Positions 26,911-37,600 of a stretch of 64,000 nucleotides of DNA are shown here, piece by piece. Each line of letters opens with the position of its first letter. Position 1 is the stretch's first letter. Made by a program: the position numbers and the translations under genes. The notes under the pieces were generated by a model. The model did no database searches, had not been told where the DNA came from, and saw only the letters and a program-made list of their open reading frames with translations. Source of the DNA: PFJX01 sp964440155. Lineage in GTDB: Bacteria > Pseudomonadota > Gammaproteobacteria > Burkholderiales > Thiobacillaceae. Location: positions 9,085 through 73,084 of the forward strand of contig CAYTRH010000001.1 of the NCBI GenBank assembly GCA_964440155.1, in the 5' to 3' direction.

Positions 26911-27864
26911 ATGTCTGAAAAGCACGCCCAACTGCTCATCCTCGGTTCCGGACCGGCCGGGTACACCGCTGCGGTCTATGCCGCCCGCGCCAATCTAAAG
27001 CCCGTGCTGATCACCGGTCTGCAACAAGGTGGACAACTGATGACCACGACCGAGGTCGACAACTGGCCGGCCGATGTCAACGGTGTCATGGGGCCGGACC
27101 TGATGCAGCGCTTCCAGGCTCACGCCGAGCGTTTCGCCACGGAGATCGTGTTCGATCACATCCACACAGTGGACCTGCACTCCCGGCCATTCAAGCTGAC
27201 CGGCGACGCCGGCAGCTATACCTGCGACGCGCTGATCATTGCGACCGGCGCTTCGGCCATGTATCTCGGCTTGCCCTCGGAGCAGGCATTCATGGGCAAG
27301 GGTGTATCCGGGTGCGCCACTTGTGATGGATTTTTTTACAAAGGCCAGGATGTCGCCGTGGTTGGCGGTGGCAATACCGCGGTAGAGGAAGCGCTGTATC
27401 TCGCCAACATCGCCCGCCATGTCACGCTGATCCACCGCCGCGACACCTTCAAGGCTGAAAAGATCATGGTCGATAAGCTCATGGAAAAGGTGAAGGAAGG
27501 CAAGATCAGCCTTGAATTGAATAGTGTTCTCGATGAAGTCCTGGGTGACAAAAGCGGCGTGACATCGATCCGCATCAAGCATGTCAAGGACGACTCCACC
27601 AAGGTGATCGAACTGACCGGCGTTTTCATCGCCATCGGCCACCGGCCCAACACCGACATCTTCCGTGGGCAACTGGACATGGATGAACGCGGCTATCTGA
27701 TCACGCGGGGCGGCAATCAAGGCAATGCCACGCAGACCAGCATTCCGGGCGTATTCGCGGCCGGCGACGTTCAGGACCACGTGTATCGACAAGCTATCAC
27801 CAGCGCGGGAACCGGTTGCATGGCCGCATTGGATGCCGAACGTTATCTCGATAATCTACATTAA
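26911..27864 (+). CDS. trxB: Thioredoxin-disulfide reductase
   Basis: TrxB passes electrons from NADPH through FAD and a redox disulfide to thioredoxin. The 317-residue low-molecular-weight type has the FAD loop ILGSGPAGYTAAVYAA, LQQGGQLMTTTEVDNWP, the redox centre GCATCDGFF (Cys135, Cys138), the NADPH loop VAVVGGGNTAVEEALY with the HRRDTF arginines, and the C-terminal PGVFAAGDVQDHVYRQAITS. An AGGAG precedes the ATG by seven bases. The smr gene follows 17 bases downstream. Confidence 0.98.
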   Translation: MSEKHAQLLILGSGPAGYTAAVYAARANLKPVLITGLQQGGQLMTTTEVDNWPADVNGVMGPDLMQRFQAHAERFATEIVFDHIHTVDLHSRPFKLTGDAGSYTCDALIIATGASAMYLGLPSEQAFMGKGVSGCATCDGFFYKGQDVAVVGGGNTAVEEALYLANIARHVTLIHRRDTFKAEKIMVDKLMEKVKEGKISLELNSVLDEVLGDKSGVTSIRIKHVKDDSTKVIELTGVFIAIGHRPNTDIFRGQLDMDERGYLITRGGNQGNATQTSIPGVFAAGDVQDHVYRQAITSAGTGCMAALDAERYLDNLH

Positions 27865-27881
27865 TTGATTGTTGTAAACCC

Positions 27882-28457
27882 ATGAAAAAACATGGGTACG
27901 AATGCCCCGTGCCATCCGAAACCGATTGTCGCTTGTTTCGTGAGGCGCTGGATGGCATTCAGCCGCTCGCCCCGCATGGCCGTGCCCTGCCCTCGGTACC
28001 GCGGCCGTCGCCGTTACCGCGTTCGCGCTGGCGTGACGAACGGGCCGCCATGCATGCGGCGCTGCACGATCCCGTGGATTGGGATATAGATACCGATGCC
28101 ACTGAAGACATGTCGTTCCTGCGGCCCGGCGTGCCTCGCAATACCCTGCGCAAATTGCGTCGCGGTGAATGGGTCACGCAAGCCGAACTGGATCTGCACG
28201 GATTGACACGGGCGGGTGCCAAGCAGGCTTTGGTAGATTTTCTGTGCGCCTGCCGTAAGCGCGACATACGCTGTGTACGCATCATTCATGGCAAGGGGCT
28301 GGGATCGTTGAATCGCCAGCCGATACTGAAATCGCACGTGCGTCATTGGCTGCAACAACGCGACGACGTGCTCGCTTTCGTGCAGGCGCGCGCTGTCGAT
28401 GGTGGCTCTGGAGCCCTGAGGGTTCTGCTGAAAAGTGGCGGCGGGACGAACGGCTGA
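27882..28457 (+). CDS. Smr-domain protein (SmrB/YfcN-like)
   Basis: Smr-domain proteins are nucleases or nucleic-acid-binding proteins; E. coli SmrB cuts mRNA at collided ribosomes. This 191-residue protein matches the SmrB type: an N-terminal arm with DCRLFREALDGIQPL, a linker, the MSFLRPGVPRNTLRKLRRGEW segment that precedes the domain, then Smr motifs LDLHGLTRAGAKQAL and RIIHGKGLGS and the conserved VLAFVQARAVDGGSGALRVL end. The ATG lies 17 bases after trxB but has only a weak ribosome site, so translation may depend on the upstream gene. Confidence 0.88.
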   Translation: MKKHGYECPVPSETDCRLFREALDGIQPLAPHGRALPSVPRPSPLPRSRWRDERAAMHAALHDPVDWDIDTDATEDMSFLRPGVPRNTLRKLRRGEWVTQAELDLHGLTRAGAKQALVDFLCACRKRDIRCVRIIHGKGLGSLNRQPILKSHVRHWLQQRDDVLAFVQARAVDGGSGALRVLLKSGGGTNG

Positions 28458-28521
28458 TTGGCGCCGCGATGGAATGGATTGCGGCTGAGTACGGCGCAAT
28501 TCAGTCGATCCGCAAACAAAA

Positions 28522-28550
28522 TTGCCAATGTTCGTTTCAGGAACTATTAT
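28522..28550 (+). promoter_or_regulatory. Sigma70 promoter of the H-NS-like gene
   Basis: TTGCCA at 28522-28527 and TATTAT at 28545-28550 are separated by exactly 17 bases; each differs from consensus at one position. The surrounding 60 bases are AT-rich. The expected start is about 50 bases before the H-NS ATG. Confidence 0.75.
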
Positions 28551-28606
28551 GCGGCTCGTCAGTCAGCGAATTGCTGTTTCCCGTCAACGCAAACAGGAGT
28601 ACTCAG

Positions 28607-28921
28607 ATGTCACAATACAAGGCGATTCTTGATCAGATCGAGCAACTCAAGCGCCAGGCCGAAGATGTACGCAGGCAGGAAATGGCCGGCGCCATTGCCG
28701 AGATCAGGCGCCTGATGGGTGAATTCGGCATTACCATCGCGGATTTGGACGATACTCGGCCACCCCGTCCACGCACCCGCGCGCGCACCGGTAGCGTCGG
28801 TCAGGCGCGCTATCGTGATCCCGCCAGCGGCAAGACTTGGACCGGTCGTGGCCGCCGTCCGGCGTGGGTAGTTGATCTGGAAGCGCAAGGGCGCAGCGTC
28901 GAAGAATATCGAATCGCTTGA
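28607..28921 (+). CDS. H-NS family histone-like nucleoid protein
   Basis: H-NS proteins coat AT-rich DNA and silence it. The 104-residue protein has an N-terminal coiled coil (YKAILDQIEQLKRQAEDVRR, residues 3-40), a basic linker (RPRTRARTG), and the C-terminal DNA-binding module YRDPASGKTWTGRGRRPAWV whose GRGRRP loop is the minor-groove hook of the beta/gamma H-NS type. The ATG at 28607 has CAGGAG nine bases upstream and starts exactly at the family N-terminus MSQYKAIL; the longer frame upstream is spurious. It has its own promoter and terminator, so it is a single-gene unit. Confidence 0.95.
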   Translation: MSQYKAILDQIEQLKRQAEDVRRQEMAGAIAEIRRLMGEFGITIADLDDTRPPRPRTRARTGSVGQARYRDPASGKTWTGRGRRPAWVVDLEAQGRSVEEYRIA

Positions 28922-28945
28922 GGCCGTAATGGCTGCCGATGTCGA

Positions 28946-28968
28946 GGCCCCGCCATGCGGGGCTTTTT
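28946..28968 (+). terminator. Intrinsic terminator after the H-NS gene
   Basis: Stem GGCCCCGC/GCGGGGCT-type (perfect GCCCCGC/GCGGGGC core, 3-base loop CAT) followed by TTTTT, 25 bases past the H-NS stop. On the minus strand it lacks a T run, so it serves the H-NS gene and not sucA. Confidence 0.92.
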
Positions 28969-29027
28969 CAATGAAGGCGATGCTCGCCCCGCGCCGTCAG
29001 TGCCGGTGTGGCTAATGATGGTCCGGA

Positions 29028-31771
29028 TTATGCCGGATCGAATACCTGTTCGATGATTTCCAGCCATTGGCGGCGATGCAATGCAGCGAGCCCGGTCGCC
29101 GGCGCAGAGCATTCCGGCCGGCCGGCGTAGCGTAATGGCAGAGAGGTGAGTTTGTGCAGATGATGCGCCATGAAACGCCATCCGCCCTGGTTGCGTGGTT
29201 CATCCTGCGCCCACACTAATTCCTGTGCGTTCGGGTAAGCAGACAGCACTTCGGCTATTTCGATGTCCGGAACCGGATAAAGCTGTTCCACCCGGATCAT
29301 TGCGCAATCGTTGATACCCCGCTCGGCACGCGCATGTGTCAGATCGAAGTACAGCCGACCGCTACAAAACACGAGCCGCGTGACTGCTTCCGGCACGACT
29401 TCGCCGTCAGCGATCACGGGCAGAAATCGCGCTTCGGCCAATTCCTGGAGGGTCGAGGTGGCTTCCGGGTGACGCAACAGGCTCTTGGGCGTAAAAACGA
29501 TCAGCGGCTTGCGATAAGGGCGAATCACCTGACGGCGCAACAAATGGAATATCTGCGCCGGTGTGGTCGGCTGGGTAATCTGAATATTGTCATGCGCGGC
29601 CAATTGCAGAAATCGCTCGATGCGCCCGGATGAGTGTTCCGGCCCCTGCCCCTCATAGCCGTGCGGCAGGAACATCACCAGTCCGTTGAGCCGGGCCCAT
29701 TTGGTCTCCGCCGAGGCGATGAACTGGTCGATCACTACTTGCGCGCCATTGGCGAAGTCGCCGAACTGCGCTTCCCAGATTACCAACTGGTCGGGCGATG
29801 CGCCGGCATAACCATATTCGAAGCCCAATACCGCCTCCTCGGACAGCAGCGAGTCCACCACGAGGAAATTGGCCTGGCCCGGAAGCAGGTGTTGGAGCGG
29901 GATATAGGCGCCATCATCCCAGCGCTCGCGGTTCTGGTCATGCAATACCGCGTGGCGGTGAAAGAACGTGCCGCGTCCGGAATCCTGGCCGGTCAGACGC
30001 ACCGGTGTACCTTCGGCGACCAGGCTGGCATAGGCGAGTGTCTCGGCCATGCCCCAGTCGAGGGCGACATCGCCCTCCCCCATGCGCCGGCGATCATCCA
30101 TGATCTTCTGCACGCGCGGATGCAAGGAAAAATTCTCCGGCAGGTCCACCAGACGGCGTGCCAGGGCGTGCAGGTGTTCGATCGGTAGTCCCGTGCGCGC
30201 CGGTTCGCGCCAGTGGGTGTTGCGAAACGGGCGCCAGTCCGCGGCATACGGGCTCTTGGCGCTGGCCTGGTGGCTCGCCGGCGCATCCAGGCTGGCGCGA
30301 TAGACCTGGATGAGGGTTTCGGTCTCTTCCAAGGTCATTTCGCCGCTGTCGACCAGCCGCTGCGCATACAGGGCCCGCGTGCTCGGCAGCTGATGGATGC
30401 GACGGTACATCAGCGGCTGCGTCGCCATCGGCTCGTCCTGCTCGTTATGGCCCAGCCGCCGGTAGCACACCAGATCGATGGCCACATCGCGCTGCCAATG
30501 CGCGCGGTAGTCCATGGCGATGCGCGCGGCGCGGATCACCGCTTCCGGATCGTCACCGTTGACGTGCAGTACCGGCGCCTCGACCATTTTCATGACGTCG
30601 GTGGCGTACAGACTGGAACGGCTGTCACGCGGATCGGAGGTGGTGAAGCCGAGCTGGTTGTCGACGACGATGTGTAGCGTGCCGCCGGTGCGAAAGCCGC
30701 GGGTGGCGGCCATGTTCAGCGTTTCCATGACCACGCCCTGACCGGCGAAGGCGGCATCGCCATGGATCAGGACCGGCATCACCTGCGTCCCCTCGCGGTC
30801 GCCGCGGCGTTGCTGCTGGGCCCGCACCCAGCCCTCCACCACGGGGTTGACGATCTCCAGGTGCGAAGGGTTGAAGGCCAGCGCCACGCGGACCGGACCC
30901 GCCGGCGTATCGAGTTCGGTGGCGTAGCCCTGGTGGTACTTGACGTCGCCGCTGCGGTGCGTCGCCGTGATCTCGTCCTGCGCGTGCTCGAACAACTCAA
31001 TGACCGAACGGCCCAGCACGTTGTGCAGCACGTTGAGCCGGCCGCGATGTGCCATGCCCAGGCCGATCTCCTGTACGCCGGCACGCGCCGATTGTTCGAT
31101 CAGGTCGTTGAGCAGCGGGATCAACGATTCCGCGCCCTCAAGTGAGAAGCGCTTCTGTCCGACGTAGCGGGTGTGCAACGTCTTCTCCAGCGTCTCCGCG
31201 GCTGTCAGCTGACGCAGCAGCCAGCGTCGCAGTCCGTTGTCGATCTCGGGTGCGCCCTCCCCGCCCTCGATACGCTTCTGCAACCAGCGTTTCTGGGCGG
31301 TGTCGGTGAGATGCATGTACTCGACCGACAGTGTGCCGCAGTAGGCGCGCCTGACCCGCGCCAGGATGTTGCGCAGACGATCACGCGGTGGCCCCACCAG
31401 CGAACCGGTTTCGAACTCGCGGTCCAGATCGGCGGCCGTCAGGCCGTGGTTGGCTGGATCCAGTTCGGGAATGTTGGGCGTCGGCAACCGCCGCAACGGG
31501 TCCAGATCGGCGACCCGGAAGCCATGGAAACGATAGGCATTGATCAGTTGCAGCACGCCCACCTGGGTGGATTCACACCGGGGCAGCGGCCGATCGGCAA
31601 CGCCGGGGATGGGCTCTTCTGCATCGGCAGCAGCCACCGAGGCGAGGCGCTCCGGGTATTGAGCCTCCAGCGCGGCAAGGTAGTCGGCGCTGCCGGCATA
31701 GAGCGACGTGGCCGGTGCCGTCATCCGGGCGGAACCGGGCTGTGCAATGCGCACCCCACCCTGCCCGCGCG

Positions 31772-31775
<4 letters not shown>
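29028..31775 (-). CDS. sucA: 2-oxoglutarate dehydrogenase E1 component
   Basis: SucA is the thiamine-diphosphate-dependent decarboxylase of the 2-oxoglutarate dehydrogenase complex of the TCA cycle. The ~915-residue protein has the OGDH N-terminal arm (LYAGSADYLAALEAQYPERL), LINAYRFHGFRVADLDPL, GLGMAHRGRLNVLHNVLG, VKYHQGYATE, the ThDP motif IHGDAAFAGQGVVMETLN, and the C-terminal RIERFLQLAAHDNIQ and PRNQGGWRFM segments. Start: the ATG overlapping the gltA stop (ATGA) is chosen; another Met 17 codons later is equally possible, since the family N-terminus is poorly conserved. The E2 and E3 genes that usually follow are not here. Confidence 0.94.
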
Positions 31776-33072
<1,297 letters not shown>

Positions 33073-33076
<4 letters not shown>

Positions 33077-33327
33077 GTTGTCATGTGCCGGGTCGTCTTG
33101 ATCTGCGCCAGCACCGCGCGCAACGCGTCGGGCGGCTCGTCCGCTCCGGTGAGCCAGGCAAACAGCGACATGTCATCGTGCACCAACAAGGCGGCGAAAT
33201 CGGCGCGCAGCGGGCACGGCAATCCGGCATAACGCTGCTCCAGAAACGTGGTGAGCCAGGCATCCAGTTCCAGCATGCCGCGTCGGCAGTGCCAACGCAG
33301 GCGATCCAGGTCTTCCGGCTCGTTCAC
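33073..33327 (-). CDS. sdhE: FAD assembly factor SdhE
   Basis: SdhE helps attach FAD covalently to SdhA. The 84-residue protein has the diagnostic RGMLELD (RGxxE) motif in LRWHCRRGMLELDAWL and the LVHDDMSLFAWLTG C-terminal helices. The start is GTG at 33327, overlapping the sdhB stop as GTGA; no ATG is available at the right place. The chain sdhB-sdhE-gltA makes the function secure. Confidence 0.93.
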
Positions 33328-34025
33328 AGCGCCCGTTTCACGAGAAGCGCCTTGATTTTGCCGATGGCCGCCGTGGGGTTCAAGCCTTTGGGGCAGACTT
33401 CGACGCAGTTCATGATGCCGTGACAGCGAAACAGGCGATAGGGATCCTCGACGAAATCCAGACGTTCGTCCGTGGCCTGGTCGCGGGTGTCGGCGATGAA
33501 GCGGTAGCTCTGCAACAAAGCCGCGGGCCCGAGAAAACGCTGCGGATTCCACCAGAACGACGGGCACGAGGTGGTGCAACAGGCGCACAGGATGCACTCG
33601 TACAAGCCGTCCAGCTCGGCTCGGTCAGCCGGACTTTGCAAACGTTCGTTCTCCGGCTCCGGATCCAAGTTGATCAGATAAGGCTTGATCGCGCGGTAAT
33701 GCCGGTAGAACTGTTCCATGTCGACGATCAGATCGCGCACCACCGGCAGTCGCGGCAAGGGTCGGACCTCGATGGGTTCACGCAGCCCTTCCAGTGCGGT
33801 GATGCAGGCCAGCACGTTGACGCCGTTGACGTTGACGCCGTCGGAGCCGCACACGCCCTCCCGACACGAACGCCGGAACGCCAGTGAGTCATCCACTTCC
33901 TTGAGCGCGATCAATGCATCCAGCACCTTGCGGCCGCGCGCGTCGAACTCGATCTCGTAGTCCTGCATGCGCGGCGGCGCGCCGGATTCGGGATGAAAGC
34001 GGTAGATGCGGAATCTCATGGCCAC
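33324..34025 (-). CDS. sdhB: Succinate dehydrogenase iron-sulfur subunit
   Basis: SdhB carries three Fe-S clusters from FAD to quinone. The 233-residue protein shows the 2Fe-2S ligands in RSCREGVCGSDGVNVNG and LACIT, the 4Fe-4S set CILCACCTTSCP with WWNPQRFLGPAAL, and the third set CHGIMNCVEVCPKGLNP. Two Met codons (MAM) compete as start. It lies 22 bases after sdhA, the only non-overlapping junction in this operon. Confidence 0.97.
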   Translation of the reverse strand: MAMRFRIYRFHPESGAPPRMQDYEIEFDARGRKVLDALIALKEVDDSLAFRRSCREGVCGSDGVNVNGVNVLACITALEGLREPIEVRPLPRLPVVRDLIVDMEQFYRHYRAIKPYLINLDPEPENERLQSPADRAELDGLYECILCACCTTSCPSFWWNPQRFLGPAALLQSYRFIADTRDQATDERLDFVEDPYRLFRCHGIMNCVEVCPKGLNPTAAIGKIKALLVKRAL

Positions 34026-34047
34026 GCCGCCTCCTGCGGTCTGCCCA

Positions 34048-35808
34048 TCAATAGGTTCTTTCCTTGGGCTGGAACGCTTCCACGGTCAGCGGCTTGAGCC
34101 GCACCGGTTTGTAATCCAACTGGTCCCCGGGCAGGGAGTACAGCGTATGGCGCAGCCAGTGGTCATCGTCGCGTTCGGGGTGGTCTTCGCGCGTATGCGC
34201 GCCGCGGCTTTCCGTGCGGGCACGCGCGGAGATCAACGTGGCGCGCGCCACCAACATCAGGTTCTCCAGTTCGAGCGCCTCCAGCCGCGTCGTGTTGAAC
34301 ACGCGGCTACGGTCACCGAGCGTGACCTCGGCCAGGCGTGCGGCCACACCGTCCAGTCGGGTGATGCCGGCAGCCAGCAGGTCGTCGCGTCGAAACACGC
34401 CGCAGTGTTCCTGCATCACGCGCTGCATGTCCGTGCGCACGCCGGCCACGGTTTCCCCCCCGCCCACCCGGTCCCAGCGCGCCAGACGCGCCAGCGCCGG
34501 ATCGGCGGCATCCGCCGGCAGCGGGCGTGGAAACGGGTTGTCGCGCAGATACTCGATCATGTGCTGGCCGGCGGCACGGCCGAACACCACCAGATCGAGC
34601 AGCGAATTGCCGCCCAGGCGGTTGGCGCCGTGTACCGACACGCAGGCGCACTCGCCCACGGCATACAGACCCGGCACCGGCTCCTCCGGGCCATAACGGA
34701 CCGGCGCGACCACCTGGCCATGCAGATTGGTGGGTATGCCGCCCATCATGTAATGCGCGGTCGGCGTCACCGGTATCGGCGCCTCGATGGGATCCACGCC
34801 GGCGAACTGCATCGACAGCTCGCGTATGCCCGGCAGGCGTTCTTTGATGGTCCGCGCACCCAGATGATCCAGTTTGAGATGCACGTAGTCGCCGTGGGCG
34901 CCACAGCCGCGACCCGCAAGGATCTCCAGGGCGATGGCGCGCGACACCACGTCGCGCGAAGCCAGATCCTTGGCGTTGGGCGCATAACGCGGCATGAAGC
35001 GTTCGCCGTCCTTGTTAACCAGGTAACCGCCCTCCCCGCGCACGCCCTCGGTGATCAGGCTGCCGACCTCGGGGATGCCGGTCGGGTGGAATTGCCAGAA
35101 CTCCATGTCCTCCAGCGGCAGACCGGCGCGCAGCACCATGCCCAGGCCGTCGCCGGTGTTGATGTGCGCATTGGTGGAATGACGGAAGATGCGGCAGGCA
35201 CCGCCGGTGGCCAGCAGCGTGGTGCGCGCTTCGAACAGCCAGGGTTCGCCACGCTCGATCTCCAGCGCCACCACGCCCAGCACGTAGCCCTCGGTGTCGC
35301 GTACCAGGTCGAGCGCGAAGAACTCGTCGAAGAACTGCGTGCGCGCGGCGATGTTGCGCTGGTACAAAGTGTGCAGCAACGCATGCCCGGTGCGGTCGGC
35401 CGCCGCGCAGGTACGCACCGCCTGCTCGCCGCCATAGTGTTTCGACTGGCCGCCGAACGGGCGCTGATAGATCCGGCCGTCGTCCAGGCGAGAGAACGGC
35501 AGGCCCATGTGTTCCAGCTCGTACACCGCGCTGGGTGCGTTGCGGCACATGAACTCGATGGCGTCCTGATCGCCGAGATAATCCGAGCCCTTGACCGTGT
35601 CATACATGTGCCAATGCCAGTCATCCTCGGACACGTTGGCCAAGGCGGCGGTGATGCCCCCCTGCGCCGACACCGTATGCGAGCGGGTCGGGAACACCTT
35701 GGACAGCACCGCCACCTTCAGGTCCGATTGCGCCAGTTGAAGCGCGGCGCGCAGGCCGGCGCCGCCGCCGCCGACGATGACCGCGTCGAACGTGCGTTTG
35801 GGAATCAT
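34048..35808 (-). CDS. sdhA: Succinate dehydrogenase flavoprotein subunit
   Basis: SdhA oxidises succinate with covalently bound FAD. The 586-residue protein starts with the FAD loop AVIVGGGGAGLRAALQLA, has the flavin-linked His in SHTVSAQGGITAALAN, DAIEFMCRNAPSAVYELE, FHPTGIPEVGSLITEGVRGE (active-site Arg), and the NRLGGNSLLDLVVFGRAAG motif. The ATG at 35808 overlaps the sdhD stop (ATGA); a longer frame upstream reads through sdhD. C-terminal segment DDDHWLRHTLYS is normal. Confidence 0.97.
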   Translation of the reverse strand: MIPKRTFDAVIVGGGGAGLRAALQLAQSDLKVAVLSKVFPTRSHTVSAQGGITAALANVSEDDWHWHMYDTVKGSDYLGDQDAIEFMCRNAPSAVYELEHMGLPFSRLDDGRIYQRPFGGQSKHYGGEQAVRTCAAADRTGHALLHTLYQRNIAARTQFFDEFFALDLVRDTEGYVLGVVALEIERGEPWLFEARTTLLATGGACRIFRHSTNAHINTGDGLGMVLRAGLPLEDMEFWQFHPTGIPEVGSLITEGVRGEGGYLVNKDGERFMPRYAPNAKDLASRDVVSRAIALEILAGRGCGAHGDYVHLKLDHLGARTIKERLPGIRELSMQFAGVDPIEAPIPVTPTAHYMMGGIPTNLHGQVVAPVRYGPEEPVPGLYAVGECACVSVHGANRLGGNSLLDLVVFGRAAGQHMIEYLRDNPFPRPLPADAADPALARLARWDRVGGGETVAGVRTDMQRVMQEHCGVFRRDDLLAAGITRLDGVAARLAEVTLGDRSRVFNTTRLEALELENLMLVARATLISARARTESRGAHTREDHPERDDDHWLRHTLYSLPGDQLDYKPVRLKPLTVEAFQPKERTY

Positions 35809-36149
35809 CGGACACTCCACAGGATGTCGGCCGCCCAGACCAGGCAGGCGAGATAGAGGGCGCCGAACAGGAAATAGGCCGCCAGACGCAATGGCAGCAC
35901 GCGCAGATAGTCGATGAAAATTTCGCGCAGGCCGATCCAGGCATGCAGCAACAGCGCCGCGAATGCCAGCAGCGTGGCCAGCTTCATGGTCAGCGACGTG
36001 AACAGTGCGCGCCAGGCAGCGTAGTCGAGCGGCGTGGAGAGCCACGACAGCAACAGGAACAGTGGCAAGAACAACGCCAGATAAAGGGCGCTGGCGCGTT
36101 GCAGCAACCACAGGCCCAGTCCGCGGCGTGCGCCGCCAGCGGTTCTCAC
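35805..36149 (-). CDS. sdhD: Succinate dehydrogenase membrane anchor SdhD
   Basis: SdhD is one of the two hydrophobic anchors that bind heme b and ubiquinone. The 114-residue protein has LWLLQRASALYLALFLP as helix 1, helix 2 with the heme-ligand region LLLHAWIGLREIFIDYL (His and the downstream DY), and helix 3 FLFGALYLACLVWAADIL. The start is GTG at 36149, overlapping the sdhC stop as GTGA. Identification relies on helix pattern and position between sdhC and sdhA. Confidence 0.92.
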   Translation of the reverse strand: MRTAGGARRGLGLWLLQRASALYLALFLPLFLLLSWLSTPLDYAAWRALFTSLTMKLATLLAFAALLLHAWIGLREIFIDYLRVLPLRLAAYFLFGALYLACLVWAADILWSVR

Positions 36150-36520
36150 CGTGACGCCCCCAGCCACAGTAACGCGGTGAGTGCGATGGCCAGCCACAGC
36201 GTCACCTGTGCACTCAGGCGCGCGCGTGCACGCGTCTCGCCCAGGCCGAAATCGAAACCGAGGTGGCGCAAGCCGGCGAAAAAATGGTGTAGCAGCGCCC
36301 AAGTGGCGAGCACCCCGGCCACCCGGCCCACGCTGCCGGACAACAGGTCGCCCAGTCGGTGAAAATCGTCCGCCGAGCGTAGGGACAACATGAACAGGTA
36401 CAGCAGACCGGGTATGGCGAGCGACAACAATGCGCCGCTGGCACGATGCAGGATGGACACCAGTCCGCCGATGGGCAGGCGGATGCGGATCAGGTCCAGA
36501 TAGTACGGCCGCCGGTTCAT
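36146..36520 (-). CDS. sdhC: Succinate dehydrogenase cytochrome b556 subunit SdhC
   Basis: SdhC is the second membrane anchor and quinone-site subunit. The 124-residue protein has the family start RPYYLDLIRIRLPIGGLVSI, the quinone-site motif SILHRASGALLSL, the heme His in WALLHHFFAGLRHLGFDFG, and a third helix at the C-terminus. A good ribosome site (AAGGAC) precedes the ATG. It opens the operon behind a recognisable promoter. Confidence 0.95.
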   Translation of the reverse strand: MNRRPYYLDLIRIRLPIGGLVSILHRASGALLSLAIPGLLYLFMLSLRSADDFHRLGDLLSGSVGRVAGVLATWALLHHFFAGLRHLGFDFGLGETRARARLSAQVTLWLAIALTALLWLGASR

Positions 36521-36551
36521 GTCCTTGCACGACGCATCGACGCGATGCGCG

Positions 36552-36580
36552 CGATTAGACGCTTATTGCGCTGCACAATC
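36552..36580 (-). promoter_or_regulatory. Sigma70 promoter of the sdh-gltA-sucA operon
   Basis: Minus strand: TTGATT (36575-36580), a 17-base spacer, and TCTAAT (36552-36557), 32 bases before the sdhC ATG. The -10 matches consensus at five of six positions. No other promoter-like pair lies before sdhC. Confidence 0.7.
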
Positions 36581-36641
36581 AACCCGCCGCCGCTGCTCGG
36601 GCAGTGCGATGACCAGGGCCATCGCGCTGCTGAACGCGGCA

Positions 36642-37556
36642 TCAGAACCAGTATTGCCAGGCGAGTTTGAAGCCGTCCGTCTTGCCTGCCTGCATCAGCG
36701 TCAGACCGGCGCGGTAGCCGCCGCCGGTGGCCTTGTAGCTGCGCGTGTCACCCACCGTCACGCTGATCTCCTGCTGGCTGTCGGCGAAGATCTCCGAGCC
36801 GAAATAACGCGTGTCCACCAGCGAGATTTCCCACCAAGCCTTCTTGCCGAACATTTGCCCGGGAATGGCCGCCATGACACCGTTGCGCAGGATGTTGTTG
36901 TGCGTGCGAGACAGGTTGGCGCGCGCGTCACCGCGTTCGCGCACGGTGTGGCTGTGGCCGAACATGTTGCCGATACCCAGGTCGTAGCCGTCCATCCTCC
37001 AGTAGTACACGCTGGTCAGGGACGCCGACACCAGATTGGCGGCCTTGTCGAAATCGCCGCGTTCGGCGTGGGTGTAACTCAACGCCGGCGTCAGGTACCA
37101 GCGTGCGGCCATGGGATAGGTGTAGGCGGCGCCAAAGCCCACGTTGTAGGCGCTCTCGCCTTCTGACCAGACGCGCGTGACCGGCAGACTCAACACCAGG
37201 CGGCGGCGCGGGTCCACCTCGTTGCGTATGGTGTAGCTGAGCGGCACGGTGCAGTACTTGGAATCGATGTTGCGTCCGGAGAACGAACCGCAGTTCAGGC
37301 CCACGCCATAGCTGGCCGGCGCGGCGCCCGGCGTTGTCGGCGCGCCATCCGCTTCGTACTCGAAGTGCATGACGCTGAACGCCGTATCGAAGTCGCTGGT
37401 CGCCTGCATCTGGATGCTCGACGCCGGCGTCTGCGTCACCGGGTCGCTACAGATGTAGCTGTGCGTGTGGTGATCGAACTCGCAGGCTGCGGTGGCATGG
37501 CCCGCGACGAAGGTGAGCGCGACCACGGTCGCAGCCCGGATCGGCAATGCTTTCAT
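36642..37556 (-). CDS. Putative exported outer-membrane beta-barrel protein
   Basis: A 304-residue protein of no family I recognise. It has a signal peptide (MKALPIRAATVVALTFVAGH, cleavage after ATA), two to four cysteines in the mature N-terminus (ACEFDHHTHSYICSD and GLNCGS, KYCTV), then strand-like alternating stretches (LVLSLPVTRVW, YNVGFGAAYTYPMAARWYL) and ends FKLAWQYWF. A terminal Phe with alternating aromatic residues is the outer membrane barrel signature. GGGGA precedes the ATG. It is the last gene of the CHAT-CHASE2-FecR string, 44 bases after the FecR-like gene, and may be its outer membrane component. Confidence 0.6.
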   Translation of the reverse strand: MKALPIRAATVVALTFVAGHATAACEFDHHTHSYICSDPVTQTPASSIQMQATSDFDTAFSVMHFEYEADGAPTTPGAAPASYGVGLNCGSFSGRNIDSKYCTVPLSYTIRNEVDPRRRLVLSLPVTRVWSEGESAYNVGFGAAYTYPMAARWYLTPALSYTHAERGDFDKAANLVSASLTSVYYWRMDGYDLGIGNMFGHSHTVRERGDARANLSRTHNNILRNGVMAAIPGQMFGKKAWWEISLVDTRYFGSEIFADSQQEISVTVGDTRSYKATGGGYRAGLTLMQAGKTDGFKLAWQYWF

Positions 37557-37600
37557 GATGGATTCCCCTTGAAAGAAAAAAATGCAGGTCGAACAGGAAC